Source: a virus. From it: DNA of 26,525 nt. Position 1 is the first letter of the stretch. The number at the start of each line of letters is the position of its first letter. The stretch spans positions 1 through 26,525 of the IMG/VR virus record IMGVR_UViG_3300025115_000049; one strand, 5' to 3'. Positions 13,268 to 20,537 of the stretch are shown here, in pieces. The notes beneath the pieces are model-generated. The model ran no database searches. It was not told where the DNA came from and worked only from the letters and a program-made list of their open reading frames with translations. A program made the position numbers and the translations under genes.

Positions 13268-13872
13268 ATGTTCCTCCCTATGTTTTCCAGTACTTGCCAT
13301 ACATGCTTGTAATAGGCTGACTTTGCCTCTTTTAACCTAATCGCCGGATCAATTACCGGCTCTACAATTGGTACGTTAAACTCCGCGCCCTCGTATATTC
13401 CTTTCATCCATGAAGGAGGATTTGATGGCCCAAGTACCACATCCCAACACAGGAGGTTGAAGTCATCATTCACATAGCTATCGGTTTCATTGACTGTACC
13501 AAGTCCTCTGGACGATATACCAACCTTACCTTCCCTAATAAGTGTTTTGGTTATATTACCCATAGGTGTATCGAGAACTTTTGCCTTTCCGTGAACATCA
13601 TTATTAACCCAATTGAGGCTCTCAATGAGTATAGCGATTCTATCCGGATTGATTGTTGGTTTTTCCGGGTGACCAAGTTCCCCCCAAGCGCACTTGCCTT
13701 CTACGGCGGCCATATACTTGTTGATCTCACGGTCCAATATGGCCCGCTTATATCTCCGGCCGTTCTCATTCATTATATCGGCGGATGAAAATACACCCTC
13801 AATGAATACATTACCGGAGCCCTCCGGTTCGTGCCATTTGACATCGAACCTATCCTCAGTGATTAACTTCAT
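13264..13872 (-). CDS. 21: prohead maturation protease (gp21)
   Basis: A 202-residue serine protease of the T4 gp21/herpesvirus assemblin-like clan, slightly shorter than T4 gp21 (212). Diagnostic blocks: V-F-I-E-G-V-F-S-S-A-D-I (22-33), the catalytic His68 in G-E-L-G-H-P, and the catalytic Ser within I-S-S-R-G-L-G (119-125). It acts inside the prohead, cutting scaffold, capsid protein and packaged small proteins after (L/I)-X-E. Its own C-terminal R-L-K-E/A-K may be a self-cleavage site. GAGGAG precedes the ATG. It sits in the T4-like order after gp67 and gp68 and overlaps the next small gene by ATGA. Confidence 0.93.
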   Translation of the reverse strand: MKLITEDRFDVKWHEPEGSGNVFIEGVFSSADIMNENGRRYKRAILDREINKYMAAVEGKCAWGELGHPEKPTINPDRIAILIESLNWVNNDVHGKAKVLDTPMGNITKTLIREGKVGISSRGLGTVNETDSYVNDDFNLLCWDVVLGPSNPPSWMKGIYEGAEFNVPIVEPVIDPAIRLKEAKSAYYKHVWQVLENIGRNI

Positions 13873-13884
13873 GATTTACTCCTC

Positions 13885-14166
13885 TTACTCAGTTGGTACA
13901 GCTTCTACCGTCGATCCAAACCTGGTGGTGTAAGCATCTGCTACTACTCCCCATATGATCTTGGACTTCAATGGGAACTTGTTTGCCAACTTGCTTACCA
14001 GCTCAAAACAATCAGCATATTTCTTAGGCGTGGTGGCCTTATTGAACCTGTACTGAATCCTCTTGATTCCGGTTACCAGGCTGGAATATTCCGCCGGCTG
14101 GATTGTGGTATCATCTCCAGCTGCATCCATCTCGTTTAGGTAATTGTCGATCTTGTCTATAATCAT
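13885..14166 (-). CDS. 68: gp68-like prohead core protein, leader A
   Basis: A 93-residue protein in the place T4 gp68 occupies (between gp67 and gp21), though shorter than T4 gp68 (141). It begins MIIDKIDNYLNE/M, nearly the same leader as genes 13052-13267 and 12798-13037, ending in Y-L-N-E, a head-protease site. The body is basic and mainly helical (S-L-V-T-G-I-K-R-I-Q-Y-R-F-N-K, then F-E-L-V-S-K-L-A-N-K-F) and resembles neither sister. The gp68 name rests on synteny. GGAGG precedes the ATG, and five bases separate it from the gp67-like stop. Confidence 0.68.
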   Translation of the reverse strand: MIIDKIDNYLNEMDAAGDDTTIQPAEYSSLVTGIKRIQYRFNKATTPKKYADCFELVSKLANKFPLKSKIIWGVVADAYTTRFGSTVEAVPTE

Positions 14167-14171
14167 TTCCC

Positions 14172-14444
14172 TTATTTCCTCCTTAATGATCTCCGTGTTC
14201 TTTTTGGCGGTTCTGGCTCCGGATCAGGCTCTACTTCCGGATCAATGTCCTCCGGTTCGTTTACTTGTGGTGTAACACTGGTCACAGGCAGGTTCATTAC
14301 ATCACCTGTGAGTCCCAGCTTGGCCTTAACATACTCGTTCTTGGCTACCTTGATCTGGCCCGTAAGCTTATCCTTTGCATCCACAAAATTCTCGGCCTCG
14401 AAATCATCCAACGCTGATTTGATTACCTCTTGGTCCATCGGCAT
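14172..14444 (-). CDS. 67: gp67-like prohead core protein
   Basis: A 90-residue protein directly after the portal gene, as gp67 is in T4 (80 residues). The N-terminal half (V-I-K-S-A-L-D-D-F-E-A-E-N-F-V-D-A-K-D-K-L, then A-K-N-E-Y-V-K-A-K-L-G-L) resembles the helical part of T4-type gp67. The C-terminus is acidic and proline-rich (E-P-E-D-I-D-P-E-V-E-P-D-P-E-P-E) ending in a basic tail K-R-T-R-R-S-L-R-R-K. The ATG at 14444 is chosen because GGAGG stands eight bases before it; the upstream TTG in frame overlaps that ribosome site. Two late boxes precede the gene. Confidence 0.75.
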   Translation of the reverse strand: MPMDQEVIKSALDDFEAENFVDAKDKLTGQIKVAKNEYVKAKLGLTGDVMNLPVTSVTPQVNEPEDIDPEVEPDPEPEPPKRTRRSLRRK

Positions 14445-14463
14445 AACAGTTTCCTCCAAATTT

Positions 14464-14485
14464 TATTTATACAAACCTATTTATA
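14464..14485 (-). promoter_or_regulatory. paired T4-type late promoter boxes
   Basis: Two exact TATAAATA boxes on the minus strand (14464-14471 and 14478-14485), 14 bases apart, directly before the gp67-like gene; the second overlaps the portal stop codon. Two identical boxes in tandem are unlikely by chance and suggest strong late transcription of gp67, gp68, gp21 and the small internal-protein genes. Confidence 0.78.
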
Positions 14486-17324
14486 CAACCTCACTGGTTG
14501 GCTCTTCCTCAATAGGAGCCTCTTGTGGCTCCTGGGCTCCAGGTTGGCCTCCATTAAACATATTCATACCAGTAGCTTCCTCTGCCTGTGGAAAATATCT
14601 CTTATCCAACTCATGGCCTTTCTTATTGTCCTCAAAATCCTTCTCATCCCAGTTCAAATATTTCCTCATAAGGAACGATTTGGAAAACTCAGGGCTATCT
14701 TTCATGGCATTATAGTTAGCAAATTCCATCTCCATGAATGACTGTTCCATGGACTCGTGGTAATTAGATGGTGGATTCATTTCAATGGACATACTGTTAT
14801 AGTCCAGGTTATACTCTTTCTTTATTCCCCTGAACTCTAAATGGAGCAAGAACAACCTGAGAAACTCATCACAGAATATTCTCTGCTGGCGCTCCAGGAA
14901 CATAGCCCACTTGATCTCATCACGGGAGATTTGGTTGGCTTGGCCACCGAACATAACCTCTTCACCCTTCTCGGCGCCCTGTGTTACACGGGAAATGGGG
15001 TACTTGAGGGCCCGAAACAGCTTCCTGGCAAAATAGTATACATCATCCAGCTCAGTGAAGCCCTTCGCGTTACCCCCGATGGTCTCTATTGTGGATCCAC
15101 GACCATCGCTATTTTTTACAAACACACCACAGGCCAAGGCGAAATTATGGTTCTCACCAGGATCTTTGATGGTGAGACAGCCAACATCTGCCTTTTCGGC
15201 TAGGAACTCAACAGAAGCGACCTTGTGGTTTATTGTCACATTATGCTTGAACTCGGTGTAGGTGTTGAAGCCGAAGCCTAATTTGATGATCTTCAAAAGG
15301 TACTTGTTTCCTAACACATATTTATCATTTCCTCTTGCGCCGTTTAGTAGTTTCCAATGTTTTACAAAACCAGGATTTTTGTTTAAAGCGACACCCAGAC
15401 TTGACAAGTTAGGAGAGTTACCCCTTATATATTCCAAGACGAAGTAATGACAACACTTTTCATCAATTTTTATAGGAGGTCTACCGTCTCTTTTTAACAT
15501 AGCCTCTTGGAACACTTTCTGGTACTCAGGATCCTGATGTTTTTTCAACATTGTTGCGCTGGTGGCTTGTTTATGTTTTTGGTTTTTTGGCCTGGACACA
15601 AGCATGTGAAAGTGATCATATTGATCTATCCATCTTTGCCTCATTAGGTCACCTTGCTTCTTCCTATTTTCCGGATTGGCAAAATATTCCTTTTTGGACT
15701 TAGAGACCGCTTCTCTCTGGCGCTGTCTTACCTCAGGAACATTCAACGCTTTCAGAGGAGCTAAATGGGACTGGCGTTCCTTATTGGTGCTAACATGGTA
15801 CTGTATATGCTCATGTATAGGCATGGAAACCAGGTTATCAGGATTGTTATTGTGCCTGTTGAAGTCTTTATGGTGTATAACGTTCCCATGTTTTGCTTTA
15901 GGTCCAAAAACTCTATGTGCATACTTCCAACTTTCGTCTTCCAAATCAAAGAGCACAGTGTAATCATTGGAGTTTTTATTCATTTTCCTCTTGTCCAGGT
16001 AGAGGGGCATTACACTGTCGCCGGTTTTGAGGTTTTGTGCCTGGACCTCTGAGCCATCTCTCATAACAAATTTATGATCTGGGGTACAATCTACGGACTC
16101 GCCATTATCCAGTGTTACACGGACCATCGGGGAGTCTTTCCTGGTAATACCTGCCCACTCTATCTCACCATGACCAATTTTACCAGTTTTTTGGTCCACG
16201 GTGTAAACATAGTTGGTCTTACCGGACTCATATTCGGAGATGATCTCCGACAGTAATAGCTTCCGGCCGTCTACCAGTGTGACTCCAGTGCTAAGTTGAA
16301 AACACCCAACGGGGACATAAAAATTTTCTTGGAGGTTCATGATTTCCGGCTCTTGGCTCAAGGCGCCTGTAAGGGGGTTGAAGGTTTGCTTCTTGACAAA
16401 CTTCTGCTTGATCTTCTCCACGTACTTGATAGACTTATCACGGGGCATATTACCAGTATCAATCTTGAACACAAATCTTTCAGGGGACCTAACCAGCCTG
16501 TATATGACCACGGAGGTTTCCAGGAGCTTTAGCTGGTTATATGGTACCTTGGCCTTTTCCAGGTAACCCAGTATCTCATACCTTGTCTTACCATATATAC
16601 CATAGTTGATGAAGCCGACCTGTTCTGGATTGAATATAACCAGTGCATTTTTATTTGCCTGGATAAATTTTTCTGCCTCCATTCTATTCAGAGGACGTCG
16701 GATGCTAGGTGCCAGGTATTGATAGAAGGTAGTTATACGGCCGTTGATAGGATTCAACTCATAGTCCATGGTTTCCGATGGCAGGCGCTTTATGTTGATG
16801 ATGCCACTGGATAGCTTATTGGGGTTGATAATGCGTTCATAGTATAACCGGCCATCAATAAAATATGTCCGGACCATGTCCCATAGGTTATCATTTATAT
16901 CAATGCGCTCAAAGAATAAGGTTTCAAACTCTCTCAGGAGAACCTTGCGGATATTCTCATTGGACTTGAGTTTTTCATCTATAATGTTCAGGCTGATAAT
17001 GTTGAGGTTCTCATCCACCTTACAGGACTCATTGGTGGCATCTTCTATAACATCACCAATTTCTGGATATTCAGCCATGACCCTGTAATTATTGATCCTG
17101 GCCAACTCGGTTTCATATGCTCTATTGATGAAGGTGTTGAAGAAGGAGTTATAGCCCATGAGACCCTGATGTCCGGTCATCTGGAGTAAAGCAACATCCT
17201 CCACACCTTCACCGGACTGAAGCAGCCATTCTTTATCGGTTAGAGCATCGTCACCCCTTTTTTGGAACGCCTTAGTGGACTCATCTATCCTATTGGTTCC
17301 TACCAAGAAATCATACCATGCCAT
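14481..17324 (-). CDS. 20: portal protein (gp20) interrupted by an intein
   Basis: The 947-residue precursor contains a 398-residue intein; the spliced protein has 549 residues (T4 gp20: 524). T4-type portal signatures: F-F-N-T-F-I-N-R-A-Y-E-T-E-L-A-R and P-E-I-G-D-V-I-E-D-A-T-N-E (about 60-100), V-E-K-I-K-Q-K-F-V (302-310), and after the intein D-G-R-G-S-T-I-E-T-I-G-G-N, matching the T4 W-x-P-R-x-D-G-x-R-G-T-E-I-x-T-L-P-G-G block. It forms the dodecameric head vertex channel that nucleates the prohead and docks the terminase. The ATG at 17324 has AAGGA seven bases before it and lies five bases after the upstream stop; an earlier in-frame start would overlap that gene. The C-terminus is acidic. 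Confidence 0.94.
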   Translation of the reverse strand: MAWYDFLVGTNRIDESTKAFQKRGDDALTDKEWLLQSGEGVEDVALLQMTGHQGLMGYNSFFNTFINRAYETELARINNYRVMAEYPEIGDVIEDATNESCKVDENLNIISLNIIDEKLKSNENIRKVLLREFETLFFERIDINDNLWDMVRTYFIDGRLYYERIINPNKLSSGIINIKRLPSETMDYELNPINGRITTFYQYLAPSIRRPLNRMEAEKFIQANKNALVIFNPEQVGFINYGIYGKTRYEILGYLEKAKVPYNQLKLLETSVVIYRLVRSPERFVFKIDTGNMPRDKSIKYVEKIKQKFVKKQTFNPLTGALSQEPEIMNLQENFYVPVGCFQLSTGVTLVDGRKLLLSEIISEYESGKTNYVYTVDQKTGKIGHGEIEWAGITRKDSPMVRVTLDNGESVDCTPDHKFVMRDGSEVQAQNLKTGDSVMPLYLDKRKMNKNSNDYTVLFDLEDESWKYAHRVFGPKAKHGNVIHHKDFNRHNNNPDNLVSMPIHEHIQYHVSTNKERQSHLAPLKALNVPEVRQRQREAVSKSKKEYFANPENRKKQGDLMRQRWIDQYDHFHMLVSRPKNQKHKQATSATMLKKHQDPEYQKVFQEAMLKRDGRPPIKIDEKCCHYFVLEYIRGNSPNLSSLGVALNKNPGFVKHWKLLNGARGNDKYVLGNKYLLKIIKLGFGFNTYTEFKHNVTINHKVASVEFLAEKADVGCLTIKDPGENHNFALACGVFVKNSDGRGSTIETIGGNAKGFTELDDVYYFARKLFRALKYPISRVTQGAEKGEEVMFGGQANQISRDEIKWAMFLERQQRIFCDEFLRLFLLHLEFRGIKKEYNLDYNSMSIEMNPPSNYHESMEQSFMEMEFANYNAMKDSPEFSKSFLMRKYLNWDEKDFEDNKKGHELDKRYFPQAEEATGMNMFNGGQPGAQEPQEAPIEEEPTSEVV
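15111..16304 (-). other. intein in portal protein, HNH homing type (398 aa)
   Basis: Precursor residues 341-738. It starts at Cys341 (CFQLSTGVTLVDG), has block B V-D-C-T-P-D-H-K-F, and ends N-F-A-L-A-C-G-V-F-V-K-N followed by Ser as the +1 residue. The terminal Asn is present but the usual penultimate His is Lys. An HNH nuclease lies at intein residues 140-170 (G-N-V-I-H-H-K-D-F-N-R-H-N-N-N-P-D-N-L), followed by a Lys/Arg-rich DNA-binding stretch (about 190-280) with NUMOD-like pieces. The joined extein reads F-Y-V-P-V-G/S-D-G-R-G-S-T, continuous with the portal family. It is unrelated to the PrkA intein, so the two were gained independently. Confidence 0.94.
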
Positions 17325-17328
17325 ATTC

Positions 17329-17694
17329 TTATCCTTCCAGTTTTTTAACTTCCTCAGACTCACCGGTTATCTTGCGTCTGTGGATGATCTGCTCCCGCTT
17401 CCTCACAAAAGATTCAATGTCTATGTTGGCAGCGCGACCAAGTATTTCAGCTACCGCTTGAACCCACACATTTTCATTCCGCATTTCTTCCTGGACTGCT
17501 TGGACACCAACAAGCCGGTTATACAGCTCCTGGACCATGAGAAAGGTTCTTATTGGAGCACAATCGGCCACGAGTACCGGCTGGCCCGTATTCAACTCAG
17601 ATGGCTTCCACCAAGATTCAATGAAGTTGGGACATTTGCCATCCGTGAGTCCCCACCAATAACATTCACCCTTTTTACAAGTATTCTGAATCAC
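17329..17694 (-). CDS. hypothetical Cys/Trp-rich protein, GTG start
   Basis: A 121-residue unknown protein. The N-terminal third has C-K-K-G-E-C-Y-W-W-G, G-K-C-P-N and a further Cys in V-A-D-C-A-P (four cysteines in about 45 residues), which could bind a metal. The rest is helical (F-L-M-V-Q-E-L-Y-N-R-L-V, then V-Q-A-V-A-E-I-L-G-R) with a basic segment R-K-R-E-Q-I-I-H-R-R-K. The start is GTG, with GAGGTGA a few bases upstream. It ends four bases before the portal ATG, so it is co-transcribed with head genes. Function unknown. Confidence 0.7.
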   Translation of the reverse strand: MIQNTCKKGECYWWGLTDGKCPNFIESWWKPSELNTGQPVLVADCAPIRTFLMVQELYNRLVGVQAVQEEMRNENVWVQAVAEILGRAANIDIESFVRKREQIIHRRKITGESEEVKKLEG

Positions 17695-17721
17695 ACGTCA
17701 CCTCACAAGTTATGGTCTGGC

Positions 17722-18405
17722 TTATTGCCAGCCTGCGTTCACGTCATAAGCATCACACGCGGCCGAGTTGGCCAGGTTGATGATTTCATTCTCCTTGGCC
17801 CAGCATTTATTGTATATTCCCTGGATGTAACTCGTTACATATAGACCCATATTGATTGCCTCAGCACCAGTTAGGTTATGTACCACGTTTTCCGTGTCCC
17901 GAAACACCAATCCAGTCTGGGACTGAGATACCATAAGGGCCAGGCCGGCAGTGGCAATGGCTGATATGTTCCTGAAATCGGTGGCATCACGGGTTTGGAT
18001 TGTGCCGGCTAAGCCATCTGGAAAGAGGAAAGGAACACCGAGAGCAATGATTTCATCACGCTTCAATTTGACTCGCTTAGCAAGGTCCTCTTTATACTCC
18101 GCCAGGTCTGACACATATCTACCCAACTCACTGGACCAGACAGGGAAGGGGATACCTTCCTTGGCAACTCTGTCGGCCTCCTCAGCTGCCGCATCGGCTA
18201 GGTATAAGTCTGAGTAGGACTTGAAGTGGTCATTGTAGTAGGTAGTGTCGATTGTTCTGTTGTTACTGTTTACATATTCAACATGGCCTGTACCGGCGGC
18301 CGTGTCAAACTGAACCACTCTGGCATCTATGTCTGATAGATCATAGCTCCTAAATGTTCCATCGATACCGATTGTGTTATCAGGCACAACTATTGTAATT
18401 TTCAT
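17722..18405 (-). CDS. DUF4376-like tail-associated protein
   Basis: A 227-residue protein. The N-terminal part (I-D-G-T-F-R-S-Y-D-L, then G-H-V-E-Y-V-N) resembles the opening domain of many phage proteins that sit next to tail-fibre genes. The C-terminal half (A-K-R-V-K-L-K-R-D-E-I-I-A-L-G-V-P-F, I-Q-T-R-D-A-T-D-F-R-N-I) has the DUF4376 pattern, in which a K-R-D-x-x-I helix precedes a short strand pair. Such proteins are usually annotated as tail-fibre assembly or minor tail proteins; the direct role is not established. AAGGAG precedes the ATG. It is ten bases after the His-rich fibre gene, consistent with a fibre/assembly-factor pair. Confidence 0.68.
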   Translation of the reverse strand: MKITIVVPDNTIGIDGTFRSYDLSDIDARVVQFDTAAGTGHVEYVNSNNRTIDTTYYNDHFKSYSDLYLADAAAEEADRVAKEGIPFPVWSSELGRYVSDLAEYKEDLAKRVKLKRDEIIALGVPFLFPDGLAGTIQTRDATDFRNISAIATAGLALMVSQSQTGLVFRDTENVVHNLTGAEAINMGLYVTSYIQGIYNKCWAKENEIINLANSAACDAYDVNAGWQ

Positions 18406-18415
18406 ATTTCTCTCC

Positions 18416-19774
18416 TTAGTTCTTTGTGGCTATGATGCCAAGTGATGTGTATGGTCTATATGTGGCCGCCGTGTTGGAAGCACTTGTCGCTCCTGTACCG
18501 TCAGCTCCGGTTGCGCCGGTACCTGCTGCTCCAGTTTCTCCTGTACCAGCGGCTCCGGTGTCCTGTGTACCATCGGCGGAGGTATAGAAGGTGATGGCCG
18601 CGGTACTTGTAGAACCGTTACCACCGGCACCTGTTACACCCGTACCAGCAAGGCCGGATTCGGTGGTATATGAAGCGGCTCCTGTGTCTCCATGAGTATG
18701 GGAACCACCACCTCCTGTGAGAGGGTTATCATAATAAGGATCGTTACCGGCCGGTGGTACCCATGGACTACCTGGGGTATAGGCGGCACCATCACCCTCG
18801 AATATAACAGCGCCCGATCCTACATGGTCGGCCTGCCTTCCAGCATAAATACGCATATGCGCGTGAGCCGGCATCTCAGCCGTGGTTAGTGTATGTGCTG
18901 AGGTGGTATGTGTATGGGCGGCACCAGTATGACTATGGCTTGGTCCGGTATGCGTGTGGCTCAGAATACCATGCTCATGCGCTGTCATAATATGGGTATG
19001 ACTTGGGCCAGAGTGAACATGGCTTGGTCCGGTATGTGTATGGCTTGGGCCAGTATGAGTGTGGCTTGGACCAGTATGGGTGTGACCAGGCTGTGTCCAG
19101 GTACCTACTACCTGACCACCTGTGGTATTATAGGCCTGTGTTCCACCTTTCACACCGATGAGACTATCGGCGGCGGACGCATCTATGGTCCAGCCAGTTG
19201 GTGCTGCGTTTTGGTAAAACCATAGCTTGGTACCAGGTGCAAAGTAGTTGTTGGTGATGGTTGTATGAACAGAATCAACATAGGTCTTGGTTGCCTTCTG
19301 GGTTGCTATCCTGGTGTCAAGGTTACCGGCCAACGTGCCATCTGTATCAAGCTTGGAGGTTAGTGTGGCCGGTGTAATGGTTTTCAGTGTTTCCACACCA
19401 GCAATAACCTCAGCCGATGTAGCCAGGGTTGACGCACCCTTCGCGGCGGAGGTGGCCACATTGACCAAGGTTGTCAGTTCGGTGGTAGATAACGCCTTGA
19501 TCACACCACCTGTAAGCCTTCCAACAACTGTTTGTTCGGTGATTGCCATGGCTGATGGCGCATTGTCTGTGTCTGCCTTGAGTATGGTATTGGCATCATA
19601 CAGCTCAGGTGCTATACCAGACTTACGCCAGGCAGCACCAGTGGCTACATACAGCGATTCATCGGCTTCAATATATACAACACGGCCCTCATCGGTTGCA
19701 GCACCGGCAGCAGCTATATTTGCATATGACTGTACCTGGAGCTTACCGAACATCCTTACGCCATAAAATTTCAT
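18416..19774 (-). CDS. tail fibre/collar protein with His-x-His repeats
   Basis: A 452-residue virion protein. The N-terminal region (about 1-60) contains a G-R-V-V-Y-I-E-A-D-E-S-L-Y-V-A-T-G-A-A-W strand unit typical of fibre attachment domains. Residues 110-175 form a T-K-T-Y-V-D-S repeat-rich shaft. Residues 180-215 (G-T-K-L-W-F-Y-Q-N-A-A-P-T-G-W) are a phage tail-collar motif. Residues 231-301 are dense in H-x-H units (G-P-S-H-T-H-T, period seven); in T4 gp37 a needle tip uses H-x-H pairs to bind iron. The C-terminus is Gly/Ala/Thr repeat followed by Y-R-P-Y-T-S-L-G-I-I-A-T-K-N, a usual collar ending. It acts on the tail, probably in receptor contact. GGAGA precedes the ATG. Confidence 0.88.
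   Translation of the reverse strand: MKFYGVRMFGKLQVQSYANIAAAGAATDEGRVVYIEADESLYVATGAAWRKSGIAPELYDANTILKADTDNAPSAMAITEQTVVGRLTGGVIKALSTTELTTLVNVATSAAKGASTLATSAEVIAGVETLKTITPATLTSKLDTDGTLAGNLDTRIATQKATKTYVDSVHTTITNNYFAPGTKLWFYQNAAPTGWTIDASAADSLIGVKGGTQAYNTTGGQVVGTWTQPGHTHTGPSHTHTGPSHTHTGPSHVHSGPSHTHIMTAHEHGILSHTHTGPSHSHTGAAHTHTTSAHTLTTAEMPAHAHMRIYAGRQADHVGSGAVIFEGDGAAYTPGSPWVPPAGNDPYYDNPLTGGGGSHTHGDTGAASYTTESGLAGTGVTGAGGNGSTSTAAITFYTSADGTQDTGAAGTGETGAAGTGATGADGTGATSASNTAATYRPYTSLGIIATKN
18872..19084 (-). repeat. imperfect 21-bp repeats encoding G-P-S-H-T-H-T
   Basis: Degenerate tandem units of 21 bases within the fibre gene, each coding for a seven-residue G-P-S/T/A-H-x-H-x unit (about ten H-x-H pairs in residues 231-301). 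Units drift at synonymous sites and at some codons (G-P-S-H-V-H-S, M-T-A-H-E-H-G). Repeat number is likely to vary between relatives. Confidence 0.85.
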
Positions 19775-19800
19775 AGTTTGATCTCCATACTACGTTCCTG

Positions 19801-20130
19801 TTATTCTTCCTTAGCCTTCTGGGCTTTTCGGCGCTTGGCTTTGGATCTTGGGTAGTTCTGATTGGCCTCTACGTCCTGTTCGGCTTCCTTCTCAGTTTTA
19901 CCCTTGCCCCGCCAGTATGTACTCGATTTCCAGGTATCTATGGCCCTGGCGCAATATCTCTTGGCACCATCATCACCCAGCTCATCATCCATAGAGGCCA
20001 CACATTTGTCAAAGAAGCCCTTTTCATCTGGCATGATTCCATGGTTTTTACCCCAGGTCTTAACCCACCGAATCATGCGTTCCGTCTCTTCCTCATTGAT
20101 CATCCGTCTGATCTTTTCAACAGTGTTCAT
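19801..20130 (-). CDS. small protein with head-protease-like leader and basic tail
   Basis: A 109-residue protein. The N-terminus MNTVEKIRRMINE/E resembles leader A of the head cluster (K-I-x-R-x-(L/I)-N-E) and ends in an (I/L)-X-E triplet. The body is helical with Trp/Arg features (M-I-R-W-V-K-T-W-G-K-N-H-G-I, D-D-G-A-K-R-Y-C-A-R-A-I). The C-terminal 20 residues are strongly basic (R-S-K-A-K-R-R-K-A-Q-K-A-K), which would suit binding packaged DNA. Its ATG overlaps the upstream stop by ATGA. It might be a further internal or virion protein; the leader match is shorter than in the head cluster, so this is tentative. Confidence 0.68.
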   Translation of the reverse strand: MNTVEKIRRMINEEETERMIRWVKTWGKNHGIMPDEKGFFDKCVASMDDELGDDGAKRYCARAIDTWKSSTYWRGKGKTEKEAEQDVEANQNYPRSKAKRRKAQKAKEE

Positions 20131-20537
20131 AGACGCACCTCAAGTCTATTTATTAGATGGGCTAACTGCTTGTAAACGTCAACAGGTAGCTCTATCCGGA
20201 GGTCATTGTAGTGAATATGCATAATGCCACCAAAAGGTTCACCCTGGATTTCCACATTTACTCGTCCCGGCCAGCTCTCCGACTGTGCCGGAATAACAAT
20301 ACCCACCTGGCCGAAATAGTTTGGGTCCTTCATATCATAGTCAGCATGATTCTCCTGGATGTATTTATTGGCGTATGTAATGAAGTCCACAAAAGCTTTC
20401 CATTCAGTGATGCTAAATTCCAACCTTAGGTCCCTGTAGTGTAGGTGAATGTTTTCACACAAGTCCACCGCTAACCTGGTACCCATAAGCCTCGGTGTAT
20501 CAATGATGGCCTGTACCTTGGCTATTGTGTTACCCAT
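20127..20537 (-). CDS. hypothetical protein with duplicated H-Y-x-D-L-R-(I/L)-E motif
   Basis: A 136-residue protein. It holds two copies of one motif: N-I-H-L-H-Y-R-D-L-R-L-E-F-S (about 29-42) and M-H-I-H-Y-N-D-L-R-I-E-L-P (about 105-117), each followed by a helix. I recall similar I-H-x-H-Y-x-x-L-R-x-E segments in proteins near polysaccharide and phage genes but know no function. The start is the ATG at 20537 with AAGGAA seven bases upstream; a TTG six bases earlier is too close to that site. It overlaps the upstream gene by eight bases and the downstream gene by ATGA. Confidence 0.7.
   Translation of the reverse strand: MGNTIAKVQAIIDTPRLMGTRLAVDLCENIHLHYRDLRLEFSITEWKAFVDFITYANKYIQENHADYDMKDPNYFGQVGIVIPAQSESWPGRVNVEIQGEPFGGIMHIHYNDLRIELPVDVYKQLAHLINRLEVRL

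Noticed and set aside
18872-19084. CRISPR-like regularly spaced repeats
   Set aside because: The units are directly contiguous 21-base codon repeats encoding G-P-S-H-T-H-T inside a fibre gene; there are no spacers.
19287-19766. 159-codon plus-strand open frame opposite the fibre gene
   Set aside because: Ala/Val/Ser-rich antisense shadow of Ala/Thr codons in the His-rich fibre gene; no ribosome site.
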